Source: Gemmatimonadales bacterium
Lineage (GTDB): Bacteria > Gemmatimonadota > Gemmatimonadetes > Gemmatimonadales > GWC2-71-9
DNA length: 7,566 nt
Direction: 5' to 3'
NCBI GenBank assembly: GCA_013813145.1
Contig: JACCSE010000354.1
Location: forward strand, 1-7,566
Each line of letters opens with the position of its first letter. The stretch's first letter is position 1. A program made the position numbers and the translations under genes. This document shows positions 1 through 6,225 of this stretch, in pieces. The notes beneath the pieces were generated by a model, which was not told where the DNA came from, did not search any database, and was given only the letters and a program-made list of their open reading frames with translations.

Positions 1-155
1 ACCGGGCACTCCGGCTCGCAGGCGCCGCAGTCGATGCATTCATCGGGGTGAATGTAGAGCTGGTCCTCCCCTTCGTAGATGCAGTCCACCGGACAGACAT
101 CCACGCAGGCTCGGTCCTTCACTCCGATGCAGGCCTCGACGATCACATAGGTCAT
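1..155 (-). CDS. fdxA: 7Fe ferredoxin ([3Fe-4S][4Fe-4S]), 3' part missing
   Basis: Small soluble electron carrier of the bacterial 7Fe ferredoxin family (Thermus/Azotobacter FdI type), working in the cytoplasm. The gene is cut by the left window edge: 51 codons are visible, and family members usually have about 75-110 residues. The visible protein begins MTYVIVEACIGVKDRACVDV. Cysteines lie at 9, 17, 21, 25, 40, 43, 46 and 50. The C9-x7-C17 spacing is the [3Fe-4S] pattern, in which C50 would be the third ligand. C21, C40, C43 and C46 would hold the [4Fe-4S] cluster, with C25 probably not a ligand by analogy with FdI. CPVDCIY and the CIDCGAC core are classic family signatures. The ATG (155-153) is preceded by GGGAG 8 bases upstream. 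It is transcribed away from the patatin gene, and a promoter candidate lies in the gap. The partner redox enzyme cannot be told from the window. The identification is firm; the symbol is by similarity only. Confidence 0.93.
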   Translation of the reverse strand, partial: MTYVIVEACIGVKDRACVDVCPVDCIYEGEDQLYIHPDECIDCGACEPECP

Positions 156-222
156 TGCGGCGGCTCCCGGGCGTAGCGGCCAACGGCGAGCGCGGCCCAG
201 CCGGACCGCGCATCTGTGCGTA

Positions 223-251
223 GGTATACGAATTCCGATGGGGCGGCGCAA
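223..251 (-). promoter_or_regulatory. Candidate sigma70-type promoter for the ferredoxin gene
   Basis: Read on the - strand, TTGCGC (251-246) is followed after exactly 17 bases by TATACC (228-223). Both hexamers are fair matches to -35 and -10 consensus boxes. The predicted start site is near 215, giving a leader of about 60 nt before the ferredoxin ATG at 155. This is a pattern match only, but the spacing and direction fit. Confidence 0.5.
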
Positions 252-275
252 GGGGCGGATGTATCTTGCACCGCA

Positions 276-2348
276 ATGCTTCGACAGTCGCTCGCCGTGC
301 TCCTGTCCGCCGCACTCGCCCTGACCGGCACCCCGCTGAAGGCACAGGAGTGCCGGGCTCCGATGACCGCCCTGGTGCTCTCCGGCGGCGGCGCCAAAGG
401 GATCGCCCACATCGGGGTGCTCCGCGCGCTCGACAGCCTCGGCATCCGCCCGGACCTCATCGTCGGGACCAGCATGGGCGCGGTGGTGGGGGCGCTCTAC
501 GCCAGCGGCTATACCGGCCGGGAGCTCGACTCGCTCGCCCGGGCGCTCCCGCTGAACGAGCTGTTCCGCAGCTACCAGCCCCAAGCCCCGCGCTCGCTCG
601 GCGCGCTCCAACCGTTGGTCGTGTGGGAGCAAGGTGAGCGCCGCTTCAATCTACAGAGCGCGGCCGTCGTCGAGGCCGAGATCAATGCACTGGTGAACGT
701 GGCGATGCTCCGCGGCAATCTCCTTGCCCGCGGCAGCTTCGACTCGCTGCCCATTCCCTTTCGCGCGGTCGCCACCGACCTGGGGAAAAGGCACCCGGTG
801 GTGCTCTCTTCGGGAGATCTCGCCCAGGCGGTCCGGGCGAGCGTCGCGATTCCGCTGCTGTTCTCGCCAGAGCGGATCGACGGCCGGTTCCTGCTGGACG
901 GTGGCCTCTCGGCCAACATCCCCATCCAGGTTGCGCGAGACGAAGGCGCCGAAGCGGTCATCGTCTCGGATGCGACGGAGCACGCCGCCGATACCATCGA
1001 CGCCTACTCGCCGCTCGTCATCGCCGACCGGCTGGTCGCGTTCCTCTTCCAGCAGTCCGCCGATTCGCTCCGGGGTGACGATCTGCTCGTCCGCCCGGCG
1101 CTGGACGGGTTCACCAGCCTCAATTTCTCCCGGGAGAGCATCGCTCGTCTTCTGGCACAGGGAAGGGAGGCCGCCGACACGACCCTGCCCCGACTCGCCT
1201 GCCCGCCCCGGCAGGAGCGCACGGCGGTGCGGGCGACGGACCCTGCCTTGCCCACGCGGGTGAGCGGTGTGGCAATGCCCGGCACCAACCCGTCCGAGCG
1301 ACTCGCCCTGGAGCGGCTCCTGGGCCTGGAGTTGAGCGATTCGCTCGACCCGCAACTCCTCCGCACCCGGCTCCGCTATCTCGGCCTCGCCAGTGAAGCT
1401 TATCACTCGGTCTGGTTGGGACCGAAGGGTAGTGGCGACTCGGTGGCGTTCGAACTCCAGCTGCGCCGCGCCGCCCGGCGGGTCGCCGGACTCGGCCTCG
1501 CCTACGACAACGAGCTCGGCGGAAGGATGTGGACGGGGCTGGTGGACCGGCGCTTCCTCGGCCTGGCCCTCGAGGGAAGCGGCGCACTCTTCCTGGGGGA
1601 GTTGCGCAAGGAGCTGTACGCCGGCTTCCGCCGCAATTTTCAGCTCGGGCGCCAACTCGTCAACCCGACCTTCACCGTTCGCCTGGGCGCCGAGGATGTG
1701 CGCCAGTTCGAGGAAGACGGCGACGAGGTTGCACGGGCCGACACCCGGGAGGCGATCGGGTTCCTGGGGGCCGAGCGGACCTTGGCCAAGGGTTGGGATC
1801 TGGCGGCGGGGATCGCCGGCCACGCCTGGCGGGAGCCCGTGCGAGGCGAGATGTCGACCGCGGGTGTGCTGGCGAGATTGACCCGGGCGAGCCGGACCCG
1901 GGGGCGAGTGTTGTCGGCTGAACTGCTCTGGGCCGGCGTCTATCGGCGGGCGCATCTCGAGGCTGAGGTCGTGGGCAAGCTGGGCGTTGTCCGGGTGCTG
2001 CCTCGACTTCGGCTGGGGTGGGGTGAGGACCTTCCGCTCCAGGCCGGCTTTCCGCTCGGCGGAGACGATGGATTCCCTGGCCTTCACATCGGGGAACGCC
2101 GCGGCGATCGGGAGGCAATGCTCGGCTTAAGGTTCATCTTCCCGATTCGAGGGCCGCTGCTCGGACGCTTCGAGCTGGCCACGGGGTGGACGGGAACGGG
2201 TGGTGGAATGCTCGACGGCGACGGGTGGGTTGGAGGAGTGCGAGCTGGCCTGGGAGCGGAAACCCCGGTTGGTCCGGTGCGATTCGAGTACGGGTATTCG
2301 ACCGAGGATCGTGGGGCGGTGCTGGTGCGGTTGGGCCGGTGGTTCTAG
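276..2348 (+). CDS. Secreted patatin-like phospholipase with Omp85-type beta-barrel (PlpD-like, type Vd)
   Basis: Predicted lipid acyl hydrolase exported across the inner membrane and inserted in, or passed through, the outer membrane by its own barrel. The ATG at 276 gives 690 residues and puts a signal peptide at the N-terminus: MLRQ, a hydrophobic stretch, then a likely cut after A23 (PLKA/QE). An in-frame GTG at 216 would place 20 polar residues before it, so 276 is preferred. There is no good Shine-Dalgarno; AAGGGG lies about 20 bases upstream, and TATCTT (262-267) could be a -10 box. The patatin domain spans about residues 31-225, with oxyanion loop GGGAKG (37-42), nucleophile Ser66 in GTSMG and catalytic Asp208 in DGG. 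Residues ~329-398 look like a single POTRA. From ~405 to the end, alternating strands form a barrel with a GDDGFPGL loop (596-603), resembling the Omp85 L6 motif, and a terminal aromatic (RWF). The architecture and length match PlpD (about 730 aa). The substrate is unknown, and whether the passenger is released cannot be seen. Confidence 0.9.
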   Translation: MLRQSLAVLLSAALALTGTPLKAQECRAPMTALVLSGGGAKGIAHIGVLRALDSLGIRPDLIVGTSMGAVVGALYASGYTGRELDSLARALPLNELFRSYQPQAPRSLGALQPLVVWEQGERRFNLQSAAVVEAEINALVNVAMLRGNLLARGSFDSLPIPFRAVATDLGKRHPVVLSSGDLAQAVRASVAIPLLFSPERIDGRFLLDGGLSANIPIQVARDEGAEAVIVSDATEHAADTIDAYSPLVIADRLVAFLFQQSADSLRGDDLLVRPALDGFTSLNFSRESIARLLAQGREAADTTLPRLACPPRQERTAVRATDPALPTRVSGVAMPGTNPSERLALERLLGLELSDSLDPQLLRTRLRYLGLASEAYHSVWLGPKGSGDSVAFELQLRRAARRVAGLGLAYDNELGGRMWTGLVDRRFLGLALEGSGALFLGELRKELYAGFRRNFQLGRQLVNPTFTVRLGAEDVRQFEEDGDEVARADTREAIGFLGAERTLAKGWDLAAGIAGHAWREPVRGEMSTAGVLARLTRASRTRGRVLSAELLWAGVYRRAHLEAEVVGKLGVVRVLPRLRLGWGEDLPLQAGFPLGGDDGFPGLHIGERRGDREAMLGLRFIFPIRGPLLGRFELATGWTGTGGGMLDGDGWVGGVRAGLGAETPVGPVRFEYGYSTEDRGAVLVRLGRWF

Positions 2349-2368
2349 GGCTCGCCAGCGGGCCAACC
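2329..2368. terminator. Weak candidate bidirectional terminator between convergent genes
   Basis: GGTTGG (2329-2334) can pair with CCAACC (2363-2368). After one G-G mismatch the pairing continues with CCG/CGG, giving a stem of about 9 pairs around a 20-nt loop. It spans the patatin stop codon and lies in the 22-base gap before the deformylase stop. There is no T-run on either strand, so intrinsic termination is doubtful. Confidence 0.25.
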
Positions 2369-2370
2369 CC

Positions 2371-2943
2371 CTACATGCTCTCCGAAATCGGCGACGCATA
2401 GCTCTCGCTCCGCGGCTCCGGTGTACCGTACCGCCCGTTCGGGCCGTGCTGCCGGTGCCACTCCTCACGGAGGCAGAAGGGATCGAGGCCGGATGGCCGG
2501 TCCACCGCGAGCACCCCGTCCAGATGATCCAGCTCGTGCTGGATCAGCTCGGCCTGGTCGCCTTCGAGGTCCACCTCGTTCCATTCCCCTTTCAGGTTCT
2601 GGTACCGCACCCGGATCCGGTACGCCCGCGAGACCCTGACAAGCAGGTTGGGAAAGGAGAAGCAGTCGTCCCAGACCTCGAAGTCCTCGTTGCCGATGTC
2701 GATGATCTCAGGATTGATCAGAACCCAAGGCTGCTCCATCTCGATGTAGACCATCCTGACCGGCGCCCCGATCTGCGGCGCCGCGATCCCGCGCCCGGTC
2801 CCGAACCGGGATTGCCAGTCCCTCAGCGTCTCGCGCATGTCGTCCAGAATCACCCGTACGGCAGTCGAGCCGGGCTTGGTGATCGGCTCGCACCCGGTGC
2901 GGAGGATCGGGTCGCCGAGCAGGCGGATTCTGTGGATGGTCAT
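2371..2943 (-). CDS. def: Peptide deformylase, variant motif II
   Basis: Removes the N-formyl group from the initiator methionine of new proteins at the ribosome; enzymes of this family use a bound metal, typically Fe2+. The protein has 190 residues, close to the usual 160-200. Motif I is GRGIAAPQIG (50-59, with Gln57). Motif III is HELDH (136-140), giving His136, Glu137 and His140. The third metal ligand is Cys94, but its motif reads WDDCFSFP where most deformylases have EGCLS, so Gly and Leu are replaced by Asp and Phe. All metal ligands and the catalytic Glu are kept, so activity is likely. About 45 residues follow motif III, ending in a polar, probably disordered tail. The ATG at 2943 has GAGG about 9 bases upstream. 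The gene is convergent with the patatin gene and divergent from sufR. No formyltransferase gene (fmt) is seen beside it, unlike the common def-fmt pairing; what lies elsewhere is unknown. Deformylase-fold identity is firm; a housekeeping role versus a secondary paralogue is not resolved. Confidence 0.92.
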   Translation of the reverse strand: MTIHRIRLLGDPILRTGCEPITKPGSTAVRVILDDMRETLRDWQSRFGTGRGIAAPQIGAPVRMVYIEMEQPWVLINPEIIDIGNEDFEVWDDCFSFPNLLVRVSRAYRIRVRYQNLKGEWNEVDLEGDQAELIQHELDHLDGVLAVDRPSGLDPFCLREEWHRQHGPNGRYGTPEPRSESYASPISESM

Positions 2944-3020
2944 CGGGCTGCCTCGCGGAGTTGATGTGGGGCCGAAGACAATATGAGGAAGGACGCCGAG
3001 CAGGGCCAGCAGGATGGCTC

Positions 3021-3072
3021 ACACATAGGTAGCATTAAACGCTACTACGCAGGCGCTCGCCTAGGTATGTGT
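3021..3072. repeat. Nested inverted repeats in the def-sufR gap
   Basis: ACACATA (3021-3027) is mirrored by TATGTGT (3066-3072). Inside lies a 17-bp near-palindrome, GTAGCATTAAACGCTAC (3029-3045), with 7 of 8 arm positions pairing. TAGGTA followed 3-4 bases later by TTAA occurs twice (3026-3038 and 3062-3075). A third TATGTGT sits at 3133-3139, followed by GTCA-TTG-TGAC (3140-3150). The block is about 80 bases upstream of the def start and 170 upstream of sufR. It may bind a regulator or form RNA structure if transcribed; no promoter could be placed here with confidence. I see no gene in 2944-3241. Confidence 0.4.
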
Positions 3073-3197
3073 TAAGGCTCTCCTCCGTGGGCGTAAGGCG
3101 GCTTCACCCGGGCGAGGCAAGCTTCTCCCGAATATGTGTGTCATTGTGACGATGCAAGGCTCGCCCCAGCAACAGCATAGAATTAGCACCAAAAATC

Positions 3198-3213
3198 TTG
3201 TGAAATTTGACAA
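3198..3213. promoter_or_regulatory. Candidate SufR operator (16-bp near-palindrome over the -35 box)
   Basis: TTGTGAAATTTGACAA is symmetrical at 14 of 16 positions; only the G-G pair (3202/3209) breaks it. It covers the -35 box of the sufR promoter (3207-3212), so a bound dimer would block RNA polymerase. SufR is the first gene of this operon and members of the family repress their own suf operons. Cyanobacterial SufR sites are described as CAAC-N6-GTTG, which differs in detail, so assigning this site to SufR is inference. Confidence 0.55.
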
Positions 3214-3235
3214 TCCCGAGTAACTCACTTACCAT
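3207..3235 (+). promoter_or_regulatory. suf operon promoter, apparently leaderless
   Basis: A perfect TTGACA (3207-3212) is followed after 17 bases by TACCAT (3230-3235), a 4/6 match to TATAAT. Initiation usually falls about 7 bases after the -10 box, which here is 3242, the A of the sufR ATG. There is no Shine-Dalgarno before that ATG. An in-frame TAA at 3221-3223, with no start codon after it, excludes an upstream start. Confidence 0.65.
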
Positions 3236-3241
3236 TTCCTC

Positions 3242-3904
3242 ATGTCCGCCGGCCTGCCTCCCACCAACTCCGAATTCCCCATCGGCCACAAGGGCCAGCG
3301 GGGAATCGTGTTGGTTCAGCTCAAGCGAGGCCAGCCGCTTACAGCCAAAGAGCTGGCCGGCCGGCTCGGAGTCTCGCTCAACGCGGCGCGGCACCATCTG
3401 AAGGAGCTCGAGGCCGAGGGATTGATCCGGTACGAGCGCTTTCATCGCGGCGTCGGGGCGCCGGCGTTCTCCTATCGGCTGAGCCCGGCCGGCGAGGCGC
3501 TCTTTCCTCGGCGGTACCAGGAAACGCTTACCGCCCTGCTCGATCGGATCGTAGAGCTCGGGGGACGCGAGGCAGCCGTAGGTCTCCTGGACGCCCATCT
3601 GGCCCAACTCGCCGGCCGGCTCAAGGCCGAGCTGGAGGGGTTGCCGCCGGCTGAACGGCTGGCCGCGGTCGCGAGGGTGCGGTCGGAGCAGGGTTACATG
3701 GCCGAGGCAACCACCGGTGAGGCTGGTGGAGTGCTGACCGAGCATAACTGCGCCATTCAGGCGGTAGCCGAACGGTTTCCCGAGATCTGCGCGGCGGAGG
3801 CACGGTTCCTCGCGGAGGTTCTGGGGGCCGAGGTGAATCGGCGCGAGCACATCCTGAGTGGCTGCGCCGCCTGCGAATATCACGTGAGGTTCAAGGGATC
3901 ATGA
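3242..3904 (+). CDS. sufR: SufR-family Fe-S-sensing transcriptional repressor
   Basis: Predicted DNA-binding repressor of the suf operon that reads cellular Fe-S status through its own cluster. The protein has 220 residues. A winged helix-turn-helix occupies about 18-80, with the HTH at 34-54 (TAKELAGRLGVSLNAARHHL) and a wing around RYERFHRGVGAPAFSYRL. A helical middle probably makes the dimer. The C-terminal sensor region holds Cys170 (HNCAI), Cys183 (EICAAE), Cys208 and Cys211 (SGCAACEY), plus His203. The conserved family ligands are likely 170, 183 and 211, with spacings of 13 and 28; Cys208 is an extra one. ATG 3242 is the only possible start because of an in-frame TAA at 3221. Translation is probably leaderless. 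The stop overlaps the sufB start (ATGA), so the two genes are co-transcribed and likely translationally coupled. Position and cysteines make SufR far more likely than another ArsR/MarR-like regulator, though the effector cluster type is not shown. Confidence 0.9.
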   Translation: MSAGLPPTNSEFPIGHKGQRGIVLVQLKRGQPLTAKELAGRLGVSLNAARHHLKELEAEGLIRYERFHRGVGAPAFSYRLSPAGEALFPRRYQETLTALLDRIVELGGREAAVGLLDAHLAQLAGRLKAELEGLPPAERLAAVARVRSEQGYMAEATTGEAGGVLTEHNCAIQAVAERFPEICAAEARFLAEVLGAEVNRREHILSGCAACEYHVRFKGS

Positions 3905-5340
3905 GCTCTTCCGTCGAAACCCTGGTCAACAGGGAATACAAGTACGGCTTCGTCACGGACATCGAGTCGGACGTGGCCCCGAAGGGATTGAGCGAGGACA
4001 CCGTCCGTTTCATCTCGGCCAGGAAGGGCGAGCCGGCGTGGCTCCTCGAGTGGCGCCTCAAGGCGTACCGCGGTTGGGTCAAGATGACCGAGCCCCACGA
4101 TTGGCCCAACGTCCGCTACACTCCGATCGATTACCAGTCGATCAGCTACTTCTCGGCGCCCAGGACCACCAAGCCGCTCGGCAGCCTGGACGAGGCCGAC
4201 CCGAAGCTGCTCGAAACCTACGAGAAGCTCGGCATCCCGCTCTCGGAGCAGAAGATCCTCGCCGGAGTCGCGGTGGACGCCATTTTCGACAGCGTCTCCG
4301 TCGGCACCACCTACAAGGCCAAGCTCGCCGAGCAGGGAATCACCTTCTGCTCTTTCGGCGAGGCGGTGCAGGAGCATCCCGAGCTGGTGAAGAAGTATCT
4401 CGGCTCGGTGGTGCCGGCGAGCGATAACTTCTTCGCGGCGCTCAACGCGGCGGTGTTCAGCGACGGATCCTTCGTGTACGTGCCGAAGGGCGTGCGCTGC
4501 CCGATGGAGTTGTCCACCTACTTCCGCATCAACACCGCGAACACCGGACAGTTCGAGCGCACCCTCATCATCGCCGACGAGGGCGCCTACGTCAGCTACC
4601 TCGAAGGGTGCACGGCGCCCAAGCGGGACGAGAATCAGCTCCATGCGGCGGTGGTCGAGCTGGTGGCGCTCGAGGGTGCGGCCATCAAGTACTCCACGGT
4701 GCAGAACTGGTATGCCGGCGACGAGGAGGGGCGGGGCGGGATCTACAACTTCGTCACCAAGCGGGGCAAGTGCGTCGGCCCGCGCTCCAAGATCTCCTGG
4801 ACCCAGGTCGAAACCGGCTCGGCGATCACCTGGAAATACCCCAGCGTCATCCTCCAGGGCGACGATTCGGTGGGGGAGTTCTACTCGGTCGCCGTGGTGA
4901 ACGGCCACCAGCAGGCCGACACCGGAACCAAGATGATTCACATGGGGAAGAACACCCGGAGCACGATCGTCTCAAAGGGGATCAGCGCGGGGCAGGGGCA
5001 GAACAGCTATCGCGGACTGGTCAAGGTGCTGCCGAAGGCGGCGGGCGCCAGGAACTACACCCAGTGCGACTCGATGCTGATCGGGAATCGCTGTGGGGCG
5101 CACACGTTCCCCTACATCGACGTCCAGAACCCCACCGCGTCCACCGAGCACGAAGCCTCGACGTCGAAGATCGGGGAGGATCAGATCTTCTATCTGAAGC
5201 AGCGCGGGCTCAACACCGAGAACGCGATCTCGATGATCGTGAACGGCTTCTGCAAGGAAGTTTTCCAGGAGCTGCCGATGGAGTTCGCGGTGGAGGCGCA
5301 GAAGTTATTGGGGATCAGTTTGGAGGGGAGTGTAGGGTAG
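3901..5340 (+). CDS. sufB: Fe-S cluster assembly scaffold protein SufB
   Basis: Scaffold subunit of the cytoplasmic SufBCD complex, where sulfide and iron are assembled into an [Fe-S] cluster for transfer to apo-proteins. The protein has 479 residues, normal for the family (about 470-495), and is uninterrupted; no intein is present. The N-terminal helical part (YKYGFVTDIESD) leads into the right-handed beta-helix core with STVQNWYAGD and NFVTKRG. The C-terminal helices end QKLLGISLEGSVG. Key residues are present: Cys389 in TQCDS, the counterpart of E. coli Cys405, which takes sulfur from SufS/SufE or SufU; and His417/Glu418 in EHEAST, the counterparts of His433/Glu434 near the assembly site with SufD. 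ATG 3901 overlaps the sufR stop by four bases; AAGGG (3893-3897) and GTGAGG (3884-3889) are possible ribosome sites. A large hairpin follows the stop before sufC. Confidence 0.98.
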   Translation: MSSSVETLVNREYKYGFVTDIESDVAPKGLSEDTVRFISARKGEPAWLLEWRLKAYRGWVKMTEPHDWPNVRYTPIDYQSISYFSAPRTTKPLGSLDEADPKLLETYEKLGIPLSEQKILAGVAVDAIFDSVSVGTTYKAKLAEQGITFCSFGEAVQEHPELVKKYLGSVVPASDNFFAALNAAVFSDGSFVYVPKGVRCPMELSTYFRINTANTGQFERTLIIADEGAYVSYLEGCTAPKRDENQLHAAVVELVALEGAAIKYSTVQNWYAGDEEGRGGIYNFVTKRGKCVGPRSKISWTQVETGSAITWKYPSVILQGDDSVGEFYSVAVVNGHQQADTGTKMIHMGKNTRSTIVSKGISAGQGQNSYRGLVKVLPKAAGARNYTQCDSMLIGNRCGAHTFPYIDVQNPTASTEHEASTSKIGEDQIFYLKQRGLNTENAISMIVNGFCKEVFQELPMEFAVEAQKLLGISLEGSVG

Positions 5341-5436
5341 GGGGCTATCAGCTATCAGCTATCGGTCCTCTATGGCCGAACGTCCTGTCGCGAGGACCGA
5401 TAGCCGATAGCCGATAGCCGATAGCTTGATAGCCCC
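5341..5436. repeat. Heptamer-repeat inverted repeat (large hairpin) between sufB and sufC
   Basis: The left arm (5341-5370) is GGG, then GCTATCA twice, GCTATCG and GTCCTC. The right arm (5392-5436) is GAGGACC, then GATAGCC three times, GATAGCT, T and GATAGCCCC. The outer 10 bases (5341-5350 with 5427-5436) and the inner 13 (5358-5370 with 5392-5404) pair perfectly. The right arm has about 15 extra bases (two heptamers and a T), which would bulge. The loop is 21 nt, and a second GTCCT (5382-5386) offers an alternative small hairpin. It begins directly after the sufB stop and ends 30 bases before the sufC start. No T-run follows, so it is more likely an attenuating, mRNA-protecting or dispersed intergenic repeat than a strong terminator. 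Confidence 0.9.
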
Positions 5437-5466
5437 AAACCAAAGATCAAATCGGAGAACGCAACC

Positions 5467-6225
5467 TTGCTGCAGATCAAAGACTTGAGAGCCGCTGCCG
5501 GCGACAAAGAGATCTTGCGGGGCATCAACCTCACCGTAAACCCCGGCGAGGTGCACGCCGTCATGGGCCCGAACGGATCGGGCAAGAGTACGCTGGCTCA
5601 GGTGCTGGCGGGGCATCCGGCGTACCGGGTCACCGGTGGGTCGGTGTCCTACCTGGAACAGGATCTGCTGGACATGGAACCCGAGGAGCGAGCCCAGCTC
5701 GGGGTGTTCCTCGCCTTTCAGTATCCGGTCGAGATCCCCGGCGTCACCAACGCCTACTTCCTCCGAGCCGCGTACAACGAGATCCGGAAGGCACGCGGGC
5801 TCGAGGAGGTGGACTCGATGGATTTCATCGACCTCCTCGAGGAGAAGCTCAGGGTGGTGGAGTGGGGGCCGGAGATCATGAGCCGGGCCGTCAACTCGGG
5901 GTTTTCCGGCGGTGAGAAGAAGCGGAACGAGATCCTTCAGCTCGCCGTGCTGGAGCCGAAGCTGGCCATCCTCGACGAGACCGATTCCGGGCTCGACATC
6001 GACGCCCTGCGGATCGTCGCCGGCGGGGTCAACAAGCTTCGCGCCAGGGACCGCTCGTTCGTGGTGGTGACGCACTACCAGCGGCTGCTCAACTACATCG
6101 TGCCGGACCACGTGCACGTGCTCTCCAATGGCCGGATCGCCATGTCGGGCGGCAAGGACCTGGCCCTCGAGCTGGAGGCCAGGGGCTACGAGTGGGTGGA
6201 GTCGGCCGCGGAGGCAGTGGCGTGA
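5467..6225 (+). CDS. sufC: Fe-S cluster assembly ATPase SufC
   Basis: ABC-type ATPase of SufBCD. ATP binding dimerises two SufC subunits and drives the shape change in SufB-SufD needed for cluster assembly; it is cytoplasmic and not a transporter. The protein has 252 residues against 248 in E. coli. Motifs in order: Walker A GPNGSGKST (34-42, Lys40), Q-loop Gln85 in AFQYP, signature FSGGEKKR (146-153), Walker B ending LDE with catalytic Glu171, D-loop SGLD (174-177), and switch His203. Lys152 and Glu171 are both kept; in E. coli SufC they form a salt bridge that restrains activity. The start is TTG at 5467, supported by GGAGAA seven bases upstream (5454-5459); no ATG or GTG fits the family N-terminus. 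Unlike the other suf genes it is not overlapped by its upstream neighbour. Its end overlaps sufD by GTGA. Confidence 0.97.
   Translation: MLQIKDLRAAAGDKEILRGINLTVNPGEVHAVMGPNGSGKSTLAQVLAGHPAYRVTGGSVSYLEQDLLDMEPEERAQLGVFLAFQYPVEIPGVTNAYFLRAAYNEIRKARGLEEVDSMDFIDLLEEKLRVVEWGPEIMSRAVNSGFSGGEKKRNEILQLAVLEPKLAILDETDSGLDIDALRIVAGGVNKLRARDRSFVVVTHYQRLLNYIVPDHVHVLSNGRIAMSGGKDLALELEARGYEWVESAAEAVA

Noticed and set aside
216..275. Upstream GTG start for the patatin gene
   Set aside because: It would put 20 polar residues before a clear signal peptide; the ATG at 276 fits secretion.
651..2087. Long open frame of 478 codons on the - strand inside the patatin gene
   Set aside because: It is antisense to a gene with clear catalytic motifs and reads as low-complexity Arg/Gly/Pro-rich protein. 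Such frames are usual in GC-rich DNA.
2200..2964. 254-codon + strand frame across the patatin end and def
   Set aside because: It overlaps two solid genes in other frames and resembles no protein family.
3104..3883. 259-codon frame antisense to sufR
   Set aside because: It covers sufR and its promoter on the opposite strand and has no recognisable features; composition is typical of a shadow frame.
3880..4941. 353-codon frame antisense to sufB
   Set aside because: Shadow frame: repetitive Leu/Asp/Val/Gly/Arg composition, no recognisable domain, and fully covered by well-supported sufB.
3901..5340. Possible intein in SufB, as in some bacteria
   Set aside because: The protein is a normal 479 residues with continuous family sequence and no splicing motifs.
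5341..5436. CRISPR array or tRNA in the sufB-sufC gap
   Set aside because: The units are 7-base simple repeats in inverted arms, with no repeat-spacer pattern and no cloverleaf.
6192..6221. Earlier GTG start for sufD
   Set aside because: The later GTG at 6222 has GGAGG at ideal spacing and a GTGA overlap; the earlier one lies deeper in sufC without a comparable site.
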